Source: Cymodocea nodosa (lineage: Eukaryota; Streptophyta; Magnoliopsida; Alismatales; Cymodoceaceae). Taken from it: a stretch of DNA of 64,000 nt. The stretch is from the NCBI GenBank assembly GCA_036874045.1, contig JAZBRI010000003.1:20251501-20315500 (forward strand), given 5' to 3'. Each line of letters begins with the position of its first letter. The first letter of the stretch is position 1. Positions 46,887 to 58,523 of the stretch are shown here, one piece after another. The translations under genes and the position numbers were made by a program. Below the pieces are notes generated by a model that ran no database searches, was not told the origin of the DNA, and saw only the letters and a list, made by a program, of their open reading frames with translations.

Positions 46887-47946
46887 AACAAAAATTTAGA
46901 ATTTCTCTGAAATCCTAAAAAGTTGAATTGTTGATTTTTAGATTAAATGAAGTGCATATGATCAAGGATATATTTAACTTGATTGATTAAATTTGTGAAA
47001 TGATTTATGTGTAAATCATATTGAACTATAGTAAAAAGTATGAGCCTATTGAGATTGATTCATATTTTCAGTAAATCGTAGAAGCAAGATTATATGAGAT
47101 TTGTGCTTTATTGAATTTGTATTAATGAAATACACATATATTGTGTTGAAAAGAAAAAAAGAGGCTTATAAAGTGAAGATCCTTGAGAGTTTATTGATCA
47201 CGCGCCTTTTGTACTTGAAAATATAGGTATGTAAGGATTCTTGACATGATAAGGACTCTTTAAATCTGACAACTTAAAGTCTTGACAAAACCTAGGATTA
47301 TTGACGGAAAGTTCGTTACATGAGTACATTAGAAAGCTCTTGTATAATTCAAGCTTTTCAAACTAACTTTTAAAGTAAAAATATGCATGTACTGTTTTGA
47401 AAAGATGAAAGTGTTTCATTAAAAGTATAGATATCTTTGAATTGAGTATGATTTCTGTCTTTATGACTATTGATGTTTGAATCTAGATTAGACTTTTGAA
47501 GTTGTTTATTTAAGATACACTTCATTATTCTTCTTGTTTTAATCATATTAAGTTTGAAGTTGTATTTTGATTCATATGTAGTTGAAATTTATTCTGAAAA
47601 TCATACTAGATAAATTCAGGATAATAAATGTTTTTGAGAGAGAAAATCGATAGTATAGTATAGTTATCATCTATATTATACAAGCATATTTTGTATGAAG
47701 TTGATTATTTCTAAAGTATATTTGAGAGGAGAGGAAGAACAATGTTAACACAAATTGACAATTTTTCAAAAATATAAATAGACATTAATCTAAGTTTAGT
47801 ATCTTGAGGATTTAAGATGAATAGATATTTTCAAAAAGGATGCAAATTTATAAAGGAAAGAAATAGTCCTAGTACTCCATAAAGACCAATTTTTTAAATC
47901 ATAGTAAGTTTGCTAAGGGACTAGCAAAATATAGGTACGAGGGAAG

Positions 47947-49861
47947 TATTTAGAATGAAAAATTGCATAATATTAGTGGTTAATGAATGGTTAATTGCAT
48001 GGTATTTAGTTTATCATATAAGAATTAAACCATTATGTCATAATTATATGATTACATGCCTTAATTACAGAATATACATAATTTCAAGGAATTAGCATTA
48101 ATTAAATATTATTTTTGAAAGATTGAAAACCTAGTTTGTGTGATTCTATAATATTAAACATGGTATATTTTATTTTTATATATTTGTATCATGTATAGTG
48201 CACGGTAACAACTCCTTGGTTAGTGTTCTTTTCATAAAAAAATCATATGAGAACTCATTAAGTTAGCGAGCAAAACTGTAAATTATATATTTGAACTCAT
48301 TAAGTTATCATTATGCACGTATTGAATTTAAAGTTTACTAATATTATATTATATCACGTGAGTTGCACATATTTAACTTGTTAAGTTAACATAACTATAC
48401 GTGTTAATTTACTTTATTAAATTCTAAGGTAATGCATTATATTAGTGTTATAAACTTATAAGTTGTCTTTACTATACGTGATACATATATTATTGTTTAT
48501 ATATGCGAGTTTGTTGAGTTAAGCTTAACTACCCGAGGTCAGTTCATTGAGTTACAATTAAGTCAATGGAGTAAGTTCGTTGAGTTACACTAACCCTATG
48601 GACTAGTTATTTTCTAATATTCAATTGTGAGCAATTATAGGAAAAGGAAATTTAAAGGAAACCACGTCGCACAAACCACTCTATGATCTAAATCGTAGAC
48701 AAAAGAAGTAATCACTATTGTTAATATGAAAAAAGGAGATCCAACCAGTCATTTAAGCGAAAGTAGTTATTACTGAAAGAAATATAAAAGAAAAAGAGAA
48801 AGAACGAAGAAAAGTGGGGTGGTGAACTACAGCAAGCGTTGGATGTTCCTTAAAGCTTCACCACCATCACTAATCACCACCAACTATCAAAGGTCTGTAA
48901 GGATACTTTCTAGATGTTAGGTTGATTTTGAGCCAAACATAGTAACTAACAACCAATATGAAGAGTGATCACGTCACAAGAAGGAAAGTCATTTTTACCA
49001 AACACTGAATCATCTCTCAAGAGATAGTAAAACTTCTAGCCTTCATTTCGGATTGATGTCCCTATACTGAAGAGGAGATCAACTTACAAAAGTTTCGGTT
49101 CACAATCCTATAAGGAGAGGAACACGAGATAATAAGTGATTAAGTTTTCAATGGTGTAACCATGTTGCATGTAGTAATAGAAGTTTCTTACTGTTGATAG
49201 AAAAATTTACCTTTCATCATTCGTTCATCTTCAAGAATATATCACAACAAAAACTCATTATTTACTTTTTATGTTTATTAAATATATATTGTATTGTTTG
49301 TTTTGTATTGTTAGTAGTGTTAGTATTGTTGAATGTTCTATGTTTATTTTATTCTAGTGAATAGAAATTGTATTACTGATGATTGAAATCAGTTAGTATT
49401 AAATCTTGAATGTTAGCATTGATAAATGATGACTATAATATAAACTAGCATTAGAAGCTTAATTAATGTTGTTTACATTCTATAGAACTACCTAATGGAT
49501 GACCGTATTCTTTTGTGGATAACAATATTAATTTCAATTTACTACTGAGGTTTATTGAGTTAAGTTAACTTTACAAAGATAGTTCATTGAGATAACTGTA
49601 ACTTAATGAACTAAGTCTGTTGAGTTAGCAGTAAGTTAATGGAGTAAGTAATTTAAAATACAAAAACCTCTGGTTATGAAAATTTAAATAGTTTAAAATT
49701 TTTAATCATTTTCTATGGTATCAACCTGTACTTGCATATTTATGCAATAAATATTATGCAATTGCAGTTAATTATGAATTAGATTTAATATCTTATTCGT
49801 GAAAATTGCTTGTTTAATTTTAAAAAAATATATATATTTAAGTAAATAAGAATAAAAAACA
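47947..49861 (+). repeat. gypsy B-family LTR, element truncated after it
   Basis: It starts TATTTAGAATGAAAAA (TG changed to TA) and ends AAAAAACA, about 1.9 kb, aligned with the solo LTR at 29454 throughout. A primer-site remnant AACGCCA follows at 49868, then unrelated DNA, so this was a 5' LTR whose element has been lost. No target duplication is seen (GGAAG before, AGCAT after). The GTTGAGTTA dyads lie at 48508-48590. Confidence 0.85.
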
Positions 49862-51587
49862 AGCATTAACGCCAATTTACACCTCTTGGAATACTGTCTT
49901 GTTTAACAAACCTTTGATGGGCCCTAACTTGGCAAACATCAACGAGGCAGGGTTGCTTGTAGTTGTGCCCATCTGCATCGCCTTTTGTAGCAATGCCATC
50001 GTTGACATATGTGCTAGCCGATCATTCTTGTGGGTGTTGTGAGTAGTGCTTGAGGAATAGATCGTTGGTGTTAGGCTTCCTTTCATCTACATCATCTCTA
50101 GGAACCTTAGCGAGCTCCCAACTTCGAGCAGATCCACTCTACCACTTATTGACGAGACACTGATCTAGCTAAAATATGCTTGATTTGGTGCCACATGGCG
50201 GTCCATCCAAAGTGACAAATCTAAGAATTCGATGACGAAACTATCCTTGCTACAAGGCATGAGAATTTCGATAATCAAGAAAATAATGGTAATTTTGGGT
50301 AATATAATTGTGTATTATATATTATATTATACTATAATATAAAAAATATAATTAATATATATTATTTAAAATATTACTTTTAAGTTGTTTTATTATTTAA
50401 AAATTTTATTATAAATTATATTTCTCATTCTTTGTCATTTTATTTCCTAACATGAACAAAAAGATCAAAATTTTCTGTTATTTTTCAATATACACAAATA
50501 CTCAAACTTTTTTATCATTTTCTAACATTTCTAACAATTTCTGTTATTTTTTTTTAATGAGAATTGTACACAAATACCTCTTTAAGGAGGGAATGCTTGG
50601 CATGTAATGTGATTGGGTAGGAGTAATGAGAGAGTGGTCGGAAGTTACCGATGGGATGGCAAGACGAAAGGGAACTTGGATGCCACCCTCACCATGGGAG
50701 AATGAAACCGATTGTTCGTTCCAAGTTCGCAATAGGATTTTAAGAGAGATCTGTGTATGCAACTATTTTCTGATAGGAAAATTGATATTTGCTATCCTTT
50801 CTCATACAAAAATTGGAATTTTAAACAAGATATTTTCCACATTACGGTTTTATTCAATCTGGTCAGAACAATTAATTGAAATAAGGATCAAATAATTCTC
50901 TCGGTAATCTATTAAGGCAACATAATATCAATCTTACAATATGTCAAATCAGCTATTATCATCTTCATTCAAGTTTAATATTAGTTAATCTCATATATGA
51001 TTAACGGCTGCTTAACCACACGTGTGTCTATCCACGGGCGCTCCCAAAGATTTCCCAAGATTTCAGCAGGCATCGTAATTCGATTTCACAAAATGCTACC
51101 TTTCTTTTTAAAACAAATGTTCAATCAATATTTGGAGCTTTGTAACATTAAATAACATTTGAAATTTTGAATGGATGAAACAAACTTTTTTTTTTGGAAA
51201 ATGTGATGAGGCAAAGTATTAAGAACATATTTTTGAATCCATGGGAAAACCATAATTTCTAGAATATCTGGTAAAGTTAATTGATAAACGTATAAAATAT
51301 AGGAAAAGCAAAGTTGAAGGATGAATGAGCAGAAAATGTAATTTCAATTGGAAAAGAAGATTGAATATCTTTTTCCCAAACCACATTTTTAAACTTAAAA
51401 AATAGTTTTAAAATCAAAGCCATGATCAAAATCTCAAAGCGTAGTTACCTTCAATGAACACCATCTTGCAATGCAAGCATTCCACCAAATGAATGAAGGC
51501 GGGACTCAGAAACACTCTGTTGTCCCTAAATGATTGCAATACCTTGCCATGACATTATAACCATGGCAACAGACAAATATCACATTC
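49862..51587. other. intergenic DNA, no supported gene
   Basis: About 1.7 kb. A 69-codon minus-strand frame at 49877-50086 and frames near 50550-50895 have no recognised motif. 50290-50420 is almost pure A/T. The segment 50590-50760 is more gene-like in composition and may be a mobile-element piece, but I cannot name it. The part next to 51588 should hold the 3' UTR and polyadenylation site of the minus-strand gene. Confidence 0.45.
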
Positions 51588-53302
51588 TCAATTGCTCCCT
51601 ACGGGGTGATGTTCATTGTAACGATGGTAATTTAGTGCGTGCAACCACAGGGCCACAGCACCCTCCCGCTGCTCCATTGATGCGATGTGAGGGTATATGC
51701 ACTTCATCTTGAAATATTCAGCCTCGTCTGCAAAAGAATCCATGGACATCTTCTCATGGTCCGTCCATTTCTTGTTATACGAGGTGAAAAGGCACTCATC
51801 AAGGTATAATCCAGTCTCAGGAGCAGTGGGGACATTGACATTCACATCCCTGTGTAGCAACAGCAATAGTTAATTAGTTTTACCGATCTTTCCATTTAAG
51901 CATTAAATACTGAATCCAAATCCACTTCTTACTTGCTGAAAGCAGAATCAATCAGGGATTCGGACGTGCGATTCCTCATGATTGCAACGGCAAGCCCGAT
52001 CATTTTTCTTATCTGATGTAGCACAAAACTCTGTCCCACAACCTCACACTTAACGAATTCAATCCCTTGTATATCGACCACGGTATTGGCATGGAATGAT
52101 ACGATGTATCGCAGGGCTGACGGATCTTCAGCCTTTGTTCTCGACGTGAAATTGTGGAAGTTATGTGTTCCCACATACCGCTTGAGGATGCTGTTAAACC
52201 TGTTCTTCTCCTCTTCCCCGTAACAAAACTTGCTGGATGTATCGGGAAATTGATGCACATTACCACAGGCAACCAACAAACCTTCTCCTTTTATGACCTT
52301 GTTGGGCTGTGGTGTCGTTGGGTCTCCGTGCACAAGGTTAGTCACCATTCCTTCTCCCTTAGGAACAGAGATCTGGGCATCTAAAACAGATCCGCCTCCA
52401 ATTTGTTCAGCGACGTGGTTTTCCACGGACCCAGTTTCGAAATTGTTCTCAGTTGTCCCTGCACGACCATCGTCCACCTTTCTCGAGTCTCCTATGTCTG
52501 CTACCACTACCTCAGCGTTGTCGCGTTTGACGATCATTCCTCCTCCTTCGACAGACAATAAATTAGCCTCCGAAACGGATGAACAACCAGTTGGGTCTCT
52601 CAACTCGCTTACTCCATTGCAAAGCTCAGATTTTTCACTAGCTAAACCTAATCCAGACTCCAACTTGGAATCACCAACCCCAAGCTGCAGAACATTCCCC
52701 CTAACCATTCCTTGACCGCAAACGATCCTGTAACCATTCCGACAACATTCCGGGCACTCCCTTTCCATTTCCCCGACGCAATGCCTCCGCGGATCAAGAG
52801 CAAATAGAGGGAGCAAGTACACGTACCTCCGCCGATCACAGAGCTTCTTTGCGTTGAACGACGCCGTGACCCGCTTGTACCCAAAGACCCTGATCTTCGG
52901 CTCGAGGTGGGAGTTGAGCCGCTCCACCAACCCTGGAGGGTCAACGTAGAACCTCCCGGACACCACCTGGCCCACGGCGGAGACGCCCTTGTCAGTCCTC
53001 GCAGAACGGGCCCAGTCGCAGCGGCGGGCGTTGCCTCTATCAGACTCGGGCACGGCCCAGGAGCGGAAGAGGGCTTCCTCGAGGTCGGCCTCGATGGTCT
53101 TGGCACCAGGATTCTTCTGCATGCCCTGGTAACCGAAGCCGCAGTATCCAAAGAAGAGGGCGATCTTGCGCCGCTTGTACTTGGGCTTGCCGGGGGACGA
53201 GGGTGGGAGCGGCGGGCGCTGGGGTTGTGGTGCTTCGGGGAGATCGTCAGAGGTGAGCTTAGGTTTCTTAGGGTGAGGAGGGGACGTGGGAAGCGAGGCC
53301 AT
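51588..53302 (-). CDS. PUS1: tRNA pseudouridine synthase, PUS1/TruA family, two exons
   Basis: This host gene isomerises uridine to pseudouridine in tRNA, and in PUS1 relatives also in other RNAs. Exon 1 is 53302-51933 and exon 2 is 51849-51588, joined over an 83-bp GT-AG intron, giving 543 codons plus TGA. A Pro/Lys-rich N-terminus (residues 1-45, KPKYKRRK basic) precedes the core KIALFFGYCGFGYQGMQ. The catalytic Asp104 lies in RSARTDKGVSAVGQ. A weakly conserved acidic insert of about 170 residues follows. The C-terminal half has GTHNFHNFTSRT, DPSALRYIVSF, GQSFVLHQIRKMIGL and, across the intron, NVNVPTAPETGLYLDECLF. These match PUS1 rather than PUS3 in the NFTSR and LHQIRKMIGL blocks. The start has a good context (ATGGC). 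The 5' half is strikingly GC-rich. Confidence 0.93.
51850..51932 (-). other. intron of PUS1-type gene
   Basis: 83 bp, GTAAG donor at 51932 and ...CTACACAG acceptor at 51850 on the minus strand; it splits a Lys codon (AA|G). Confidence 0.9.
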
Positions 53303-53422
53303 GGGGTCTGATCAGAGCTGAGGAGGGAAGGACCGAAGGAATCAATAACTTCTCCCCCGTCCTGTTTCAAGCCTCTATCGTATACATCGGACAAATCCAA
53401 GGTGCACAATAACAACCCTAAC

Positions 53423-53755
53423 TTTTTTTTTTTTTGAACGGAAGCCTGATCTATTCATGGACCAATGACTTAAAAGAAAAGATTACAAGATAGGAGAAAA
53501 TTAGGTCAAAATATTATGGTAAGAAAACCAAGCAAGTAAAACAAGCACGAGGAGGAATAAAGGTAAGCATCAAGAGAGAAAAAACAACACAAGGAGAAAA
53601 CAGAAAACAGACCAACAAAATTCAACATCTTCTACAGCTAGAAATGCCCCCAGTTGTCTAGAAGCCATCGTCCCCTAATTTTGTCATTGAACTCCGCCAG
53701 CCGATTTATTATGGACTCTCCTTCCATGGATGTGATATGGTAAGCTAAGTTACTG
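53423..53755 (-). mobile_element. retroposon 3' end with poly(A)
   Basis: The plus strand has 13 T (53423-53435) followed by TGAACGGAAGCC, which on the minus strand is a sequence ending in poly(A), as expected of a LINE or SINE tail. It lies just upstream of the PUS1-type start, about 120 bp before the ATG. Its 5' limit and family are uncertain. Confidence 0.5.
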
Positions 53756-53758
53756 GTC

Positions 53759-54080
53759 ATGGACCACATCCATATGAGCAAGTATTTTGAAAATTTGGTT
53801 AAAAAGTTTCAAAATAAGTTGACTAGTTGGAAAAGTATAATCCTTAGTTTAGGTGTTTATCTCATTCTCATCAAACATGTTTTCTGTAGCATCCTTATTA
53901 ATCAAATGAGTGTCTTCAATGTTTCCCTTGGCATCTTGAGAAGTTACCAAAAATCATGACAAACTTACTTTGGGGCAACAATCTAGATTCCTATAAGAAA
54001 CATTTGGTTCACTAGGACTCTATCACTAAATGCCTTGAAGAGGGTGGCTTAGAGTGATTCATAGTTGAAGGAGGTCACCT
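53759..54080 (+). pseudogene. LINE reverse transcriptase C-terminal fragment
   Basis: The frame reads LTSWKSIILSLGVYLILIKH and continues toward MSVFNVSLGIL, matching the plant LINE motif W-K-x-x-x-L-S-x-G-G-R-x-x-L-I-K-x-V. A shifted frame then gives KKHLVH and CLEEGG, the next LINE block. Only about 100 codons remain and the frame is broken. It is on the opposite strand to the poly(A) piece beside it, so the two are separate insertions. Confidence 0.7.
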
Positions 54081-55189
54081 AGACTAGAGAATAAGTGGTA
54101 AGAACAAGAAAGACAAAAGCAATGTTAAGCACAACATATTTGGTACTTGGCAGAGAATTAAAGGAACTATCTTATTGAAAGAGCAACCCATGGAAGGAAG
54201 CCAAAATACGTATGGCCAACCATGAAGAAATGCTAAGACATCAAGTTTGGTGTAGGAAAGTTAACCAACATTATTTAAGGAAAGTCAACAACAAAAGAAA
54301 GAAATAGTATTTAATTGATGCTAGTTTTTTAAATCAACTAAAATTTATTATCTATTTTAAGATATTAGATATTACTTATCTGATTATGACATTAATAGAC
54401 TTCTAATGAATGTTGCAGAGAATTTTAATTATAGACGTTCATAATTAAGGAGGGTGATTAAACACATATTTAGAGTTATGAAAACATTAATTTTCAATTC
54501 TATATAGTTACATGTTATTTACATTTGAAACATAAGTGAAGATTGTACACATATGTTTCTACTTTACAATTTTATTCATAAAATAGATAGAAAAGATTTA
54601 CTTGAAGATTTTTAAGATAAATTAGAACAAATTAAAAATATTGATATAGATCAAGTTTCTAAGAGTATGGAAAGAAAAGTTGAATTACAAAATACAATTA
54701 GCTTAGGTCAATGACAAAAAAAAGAAATAGTTGATAATATGTGTAATCAAATTATGATGTTTATGTAGGAAGATTGTAATTTATGATGTATTTAAAAAAG
54801 TTGTGAATATCATTAAGCTATGAGTTTGTTTATGAACCTATCATGATAGTTATAAAGTTTTATTTTATTAAGTTCATATTGTTTTACTTTTTGATAAATT
54901 TTGTTACTTTTCTTTAAATTCTTGTTTATACATAAGCACCCATATATTCTTTTAACTTTTTATAACTTTCTATTGTTTGACTTTCAAAAAAAATTTTCCT
55001 AACAAATTTTCCATGCATAAATAGGCCCTTAGGAGGGGTTTGTACTTGCCAAGATTTCTCGAAAAGGAAAGAAATGAAAGTTAGTAAAAAATTATATCTA
55101 TTTGTGTAGACCAGGAAACTTGGGAAAGTTAAAAAACTTTCCCAAGTATAAAAGGAAAGATTTTCTAAGATTTCGGAGGGTCCCCATCT
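54081..55189. other. intergenic DNA, nothing recognised
   Basis: About 1.1 kb, A/T-rich. Short broken frames only; no LTR, primer site or domain motif was found. Confidence 0.4.
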
Positions 55190-55510
55190 GAAACCTAGGA
55201 AAAACACAACCTTTCCCACTCGACCCTTGCCCAAAGCCTACCTCAACCTCACCCTCGACCTCATTGGATTGCCAATTGCTCGACCTAGCTTGACCTTTGA
55301 TGACCTCAACCTCAACCTTAGAGAGGAAAGCTTGCTCAACCTTAGTCGACCTTTCCCAAACTTGCTTGACCTCCATTGACTACTCAACTTCAAACAACCT
55401 TGCTCGACCTTAGTTGACCTTACTTGACTTTGACTAGCCTCGCTCAACCTCAGCTGACCTTGCTTGACCTTCATTGATTGGAAGACCTCGCTTGACCTTT
55501 GTCAACCTTT
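55190..55510 (-). repeat. degenerate TTGACC-rich repeat
   Basis: The plus strand has many variants of CTTGCTTGACCTT and CTCGACCTTAGTTGACCTT. The minus-strand frames give Val/Glu/Lys/Ser-rich peptides (VEVEVIKGQARSS) that reflect the repeat, so I do not call a protein. The cores match the W-box TTGAC, possibly by chance of the repeat. Confidence 0.55.
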
Positions 55511-57345
55511 ATCACTTTTAGGTTGCTTTGAAGTTTGTCTTTTTGTTGTGTTAATTGTTGCAATTTATTTCAAACCGATTTGTTGTTGTTTATGTTAGAG
55601 CAGTTGGCTTCTTATTTAACATAGAGTGGAAAATGAGTTACTTTAATTTCTATTGTTGTTATCATTGTAGTTTGGATTAGCTTTAGTTGAATATTGATAA
55701 ATTATTAGTATAAATTTTGTGTATAATAATTTGTACAGATTTCAATCGAGAAGTTAATTAGACAGGAGGTGATTTTGTACATAAAATCAAGCAAAGATGT
55801 GATGTTTTAATTCAGTTGAAGTTTTGCTTGAATTTAAAATAATTTCAGCATGAACGTTGATGAAGTAATGTTGCAAGTTTCTTGTTTATTGATTTTGATT
55901 TTAGCAAGCAAATAGTGTTTGGTGCAGATTTTTCTTCACATTGTTGTTGTTTAGTGAATCCACAAATTTTTGGTTGGGTTAGTTATAACTTCCAAGTGAA
56001 ACTACATATATATTTTATTTGAACTTGTGGAAAATACTATTTATGTTTTTTGTTAGTGATTCTGCATTATTCCTCATGTGAAGACTTGCTATTTCATTCC
56101 ATCATTAGGTGGTTAAATTAACTTTGCATTAGTAGTGCTGTTGAGATTTGTATTGGTTGAGAAAGTTGTGTGAGATGTGTTGTCCAAGCTTTATAAGCAA
56201 CGTCAACTATTACAACAACATGAATAGTTATTGAAGCTTATTTGCATTTTGTACTTGAAATTCCAAATATATTTTCATGTTTATTTCCATACAAATATTC
56301 CATCAAATTGTTTTTAAGGTGTAGACAATGACATAAAATAGAATTAAGGTATTTAGGTATGCATGCTATTCACCCAAATGTGTTAGAGTTACATGCTATT
56401 GAGGTATATAAATTTACCCATATATTAATCCATGTAATATGCTCCTGTTTATTATTTCATTCTCCTATTTATGCTTAAATTTATTGATTTTGTTATTTCA
56501 TTCTCCTGTTTATGTTGCTTTTTGTTGTAATTTATATTATTAGAAGACAATGTCTACTTGTGCAAGAAATACCCAATGTAAAATATTCTCTGTTTATGAG
56601 CTTTCATTTGAGTCCTTAAACGTTGTCATTTGATTTTTGTGCATTTAGTTACAAGTAATTGAATACAAGGGTGTCTATTGAATTTCCATGTAGGGTGAGT
56701 TTTTGTTTGGTCTATTTTCCAGCAAATCTACTATTATGTGAATTGTTGGATTTGCATTTTAAGATTTTTCCTTGAAAGTTTACTTCCTCACCTTTCATTT
56801 GAGTATTTATACGCTTCAAAATGATTTAAATGCTTTTCTATGGAATTTCTTGAAGTGTGGGTGCCAACATGAATTAAGCACTTGATGAGCTATGATTTAG
56901 GCTAAATTGATTATTGGTTATTTATAACTAGTCATGACATGCCATGTGCTAAGTCTGAATGTATACTATATTGTAATGATGTATGGTTCAAGTATTGGTG
57001 CTTCTATTGATGGAATCTGAGGCACTTGTGATGGAAGTGAATTTTCCTCTTGTGAGATCTTAAGAAAAAAACAAATTACAAAATAGGAAATTTTATGTTC
57101 AACCGTTCATTATCCATTATTCAAATTATTCATCACAACCGTTTTAAATGGATTACAACATGCACTTCTTTACTCAAATTTCCATTACACCCCCTTATTG
57201 TTGTTGCATATTACTTTATTTGAATAGTTAATCTTCCTTTGTTGTTACATTATTTTGGCATATTAGCTACTTCTTTTGATATCTTTAATGTGTAATTGAA
57301 ATAGTACATGTGAATTTTTTGATTTATTTGTATGTATTGTAAATT
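55511..57345. other. A/T-rich DNA upstream of MYB-like pseudogene
   Basis: About 1.8 kb, T-rich on the plus strand like plant introns or UTRs, without an ORF of note. It could hold 5' exons or introns of the decayed gene that follows, but no exon was identified. Confidence 0.4.
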
Positions 57346-58523
57346 AGATATGGTTAGTACAAAAAACACAACGTAAAGTAGACAAAGATCTTACACTAGT
57401 TGGAATACAAAAGCAAATGCCACATTTTTGGGTATATTAGAAGATGTTTTAAATGAAGGGGAATGGAAAGACACATAATGGAAAAGTTAAAGTGGAAACA
57501 TGGAATAAGATAATAGAGTAATACAATAAGAACACAAATGTAGGTATCACAAAGAAAAATGTTAATAGTTGAATTAAAATATGGCGACAGATGTATTACA
57601 ACTATACCAAAATTATGTCTCAAAGTGGTTAGGGATGGAATTACATACAAGTACATGTAGATATTTTAGATGAAGTTTGGAATGAATTTGTTAAGGTAAC
57701 ATTTTCAAATTTGTAATTATAATTTGTTTGTCCTATATGTACTAACAATTTTCCAATCTTGTAGAAACATCCAGATTGTGCCCCCTTAAAGGAAACCCAT
57801 GTCCCATTTATGATTAATTGTAGTAGCTATTTGAAAGTAATATGACTACAAGAAATGTTAGTAGAGACCTTAAAGATGATAGTTAGAATTGAGGAGCCAT
57901 TGAAATGAATGAACCAAATGAAATGACACCCCACCAAATGAAAATCATTTTCAATATTTCACACCACCAAGTGACAGTCTAATGTATATAGATGGCACCT
58001 AGGTTCAAGCTCCAACTTCTACATCAAGAAGGTTCATTGAGACGAGAAAGACAAAGTGTCCAAGACCACATGTAAAGTTAGCACAACTTATGACATCTTC
58101 ATTTAAAGATGCTACATTTGCTATCATGTCATTATGTAAAAAAGAAGAGGATAAAGCTAAAGCTCAACAATAATATTATGATAATATGACAAACATACAA
58201 AAAGAATAACTTGAAGTTCAAAAATAGTAGGCTAGAACTCAAGAGAGGCGGGTTAACTTTCAAAAGAAGCAAGTTAAAGCTCAAGAGAAACAAAATTTGT
58301 TTAAATAGAGGTAGGTTCAAGTGCAAGAGAAAATGCTACAATTGAAAGTGAAAGAAAGAAGTCTTACAGTACAAGCTATAGAAGTATTATTACAAATTGA
58401 AAATCTTAGTAATAATGAAAAATTCAAAGCAATGACTTTATTAGCAAAAAAAGAATTAGTAGAACAATTTCTAAGCATCCCAATGGAAATGAAGGTAGAA
58501 TGGATTGAGTATCACAATCCATG
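57346..58523 (+). pseudogene. MYB/SANT-like DNA-binding gene, decayed
   Basis: The frame fragments contain ATFLGILEDVLNEGEW, then SQSGLGWN and DEVWNEFVK, then after an intron (57696-57764, GTAAC...TTGTAG) KHPDCAPLKETHVPF. This is the order of the plant Myb/SANT-like domain (SGFGWD, DEVWDEYIK, HP-P). The C-terminal part has a Gln/Lys coiled coil and an open frame from 58321 with KFKAMTLLAKKELVEQF. Such proteins are found alone or with PIF/Harbinger transposases, which I do not see here. Many stops, and an LTR fragment begins at 58524 after EWIEYHNP. Confidence 0.7.

Larger units (their letters stand above)
44691..47900 (+). mobile_element. SIRE post-pol spacer remnant with nested insertions
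   Basis: Once the TRIM and the solo LTR are removed, the flanks align with SIRE element 2 around 14.4-15.4 kb: TAGTATCTTATG... near 45295 with 14475, and GTGCATATGATCAAGG... from about 46950 with 14610. No gag, pol or env-position ORF remains. The outer limits are approximate. This shows a third SIRE copy in the window. Confidence 0.7.

Noticed and set aside
45371-47900. SIRE LTR directly followed by post-pol sequence, looking like a second case of an LTR-env-type non-autonomous element
   Set aside because: The LTR is flanked on both sides by AACAA and the DNA to its left is also SIRE post-pol spacer, so it is a solo LTR inserted into that spacer.
47942-49866. Solo LTR call for 47947-49861
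   Set aside because: Flanking bases GGAAG and AGCAT differ and a primer-site remnant follows, so it is better seen as the 5' LTR of a lost element.
49877-50086. 69-codon minus-strand frame next to the gypsy LTR
   Set aside because: No motif, no start context, no homologue recognised; kept only as part of the intergenic description.
52293-53415. Long overlapping frames opposite or out of phase with the PUS1-type gene
   Set aside because: They are GC-driven shadows of the real exon; none has a recognised domain.
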